Source: Pricia antarctica | GTDB taxonomy: Bacteria > Bacteroidota > Bacteroidia > Flavobacteriales > Flavobacteriaceae | Length of the DNA stretch: 64,000 bases | Assembly (NCBI GenBank): GCA_011050085.1 | Contig: DRGL01000027.1 | Span: 62,001-126,000 of the forward strand | Direction: 5' to 3' | Shown here: in pieces, positions 63,138 through 64,000 of the stretch | Layout: every line of letters begins with the position of its first letter | Numbering within the stretch: position 1 is the stretch's first letter | The notes under the pieces: model-generated | What the model was told of the DNA's origin: nothing | The model's database searches: none | Seen by the model: only the letters and a program-made list of their open reading frames with translations | Position numbers and translations under genes: made by a program

Positions 63138-63234
63138 AATCTGGCGTTCTTAAATTGGTTTTAGTAGTTATAGCTAGTTAGTATTTATTAAAGGCTTTTA
63201 ACATTTTCTTATTTCCATATATCCTGGTTTTTGA

Positions 63235-64000
63235 TTAATTAATAATTACTTCATTATCCTTTATACTATAATCAATCGCGTAGCTTTTGCTAATCGACTC
63301 CAACACCTCTTCAATGGTCTCGATGTCGAAGGTGGCATCGAACAATTGCACGTCAAGGTCCTTGTTCATGTTTGTTATGTTTACATTGTATTTTCGTTCC
63401 AAAGCTTGTCGTATCTTTCGGAAAGGTGTGTTGCGGAAAATAAGTTGGTCCTGTAACCAAGCGGTGTACATTTCGGTGTCCACCTTTTCTATCGAGATAG
63501 TTTTCCCTGTTTTCCCCCATTCGGCTTTAAAGCCGGGTTTTAGTATGGTTCCCCCGGCGCTTTTCTCATTCTTTCTCTTTTTATGGAGTTCTACGGACCC
63601 CTCGACTAAAACGGTAGAACTATATTTGTCTTCAGGGTAATGAGATACGTTGAACTTGGTTCCCAACACTTCAATTTCCAGTTCGTCGGCATTTACCGTA
63701 AAGGGATGTCCCTTATCTTTCGCCACGTCAAAATAGGCTTCACCGGTCAAGAATACGGTGCGGTCCGATTCTTTTAAAAACTGAACCGGATACCGCAACG
63801 ATGTTCCCGAGTTCAAAAAAACATGGGTCCCATCGGACAGTATCACATCGAAGCGTTTGCCGTAGGGCACTTTCAAAGTATTGTAAACTAAGTTCTTTGA
63901 ATTGTTTCCTTCGGAAGAAGGGGCATCGGATTCCCGATAGGTCAACTTCGACCTTTCTTGGTTCCCGATTATATTTCCATGGGAATCTTTTAACTTTCGG
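63235..64000 (-). CDS. FecR-family anti-sigma regulator (N-terminus outside window)
   Basis: The frame continues to the window end (RKLKDSHGNIIGNQERSKLT upstream), so the start lies further on. A FecR domain (VPYGKRFDVILSDGTHVFLN, FLTGEAYFDVAKDKGHPFTV, VLGTKFNVSHYPED) and a DUF4974-type C-terminal domain (TPFRKIRQALERKYNVNITN, IEEVLESISKSYAIDYSIKD) are visible. FecR proteins span the inner membrane and hold an ECF sigma factor until the SusC STN domain signals substrate. The gene lies 97 bp upstream of susC in the same direction, so it controls this locus. Confidence 0.93.
   Translation of the reverse strand, partial: RKLKDSHGNIIGNQERSKLTYRESDAPSSEGNNSKNLVYNTLKVPYGKRFDVILSDGTHVFLNSGTSLRYPVQFLKESDRTVFLTGEAYFDVAKDKGHPFTVNADELEIEVLGTKFNVSHYPEDKYSSTVLVEGSVELHKKRKNEKSAGGTILKPGFKAEWGKTGKTISIEKVDTEMYTAWLQDQLIFRNTPFRKIRQALERKYNVNITNMNKDLDVQLFDATFDIETIEEVLESISKSYAIDYSIKDNEVIIN

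Overview
The window reads as chromosome of a marine, polysaccharide-degrading Flavobacteriaceae (Bacteroidota). Supporting evidence: a SusC/SusD pair with a FecR anti-sigma factor, sulfatases, KduI and DUF4861 proteins, a GH92 glycosidase, a PorP/SprF-type protein linked to type IX secretion, AT-rich intergenic DNA, and TAnnTTTG promoter elements. No species is claimed.

Layout. (1) 1-6270, plus strand: L-rhamnose catabolism (aldolase/dehydrogenase fusion end, isomerase, kinase, FMN-dependent 2-hydroxyacid oxidase, NCS1-like permease), taking rhamnose through rhamnulose-1-phosphate to DHAP and lactaldehyde/lactate. (2) 6.4-11 kb: an odd tRNA-Cys, a 53-aa protein, rpiA, then a uronate locus (DUF4861 and kduI) divergent from a LacI regulator across a perfect 20-bp operator-like palindrome that overlaps both promoters. 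(3) 11.4-19.6 kb, minus strand: TIM-barrel sugar epimerase-like protein, a GMC oxidoreductase with its gluconate-dehydrogenase-3-like partner, GH92, a DegT aminotransferase and a nitroreductase. (4) 19.9-31.2 kb, housekeeping and accessory: an atypical LuxR response regulator, a PorP/PD40 pair, katG, an SDR, an AI-2E transporter and a SRAP protein.

(5) 31.6 to about 52.3 kb is a foreign-looking island. It begins at a tRNA-Ser 3' fragment with its terminator, the footprint of site-specific integration. It holds signalling genes, two toxin-antitoxin pairs, many proteins I do not recognise, and a serine recombinase interrupted by TGA. From 35.1 to 50.8 kb the genes lie in one orientation (minus). 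They are separated by a recurring 12-bp quasi-palindromic box (consensus GTTTATTTGAAC), often paired as a 70-bp element with exactly 58 bp between box starts. Two duplicated segments (about 490 bp and 195 bp) begin and end at these boxes. The architecture resembles an integron cassette array, but no tyrosine integrase is visible and the boxes do not match the textbook attC consensus. I consider this the most interesting feature of the window.

(6) 52.4-64 kb, minus strand: a polysaccharide utilisation locus reading FecR, SusC (with STN domain), SusD, Tat-exported PhoD-like phosphatase, sulfatase lipoprotein and a decayed second sulfatase. It looks aimed at a sulfated, possibly phosphorylated, glycan.
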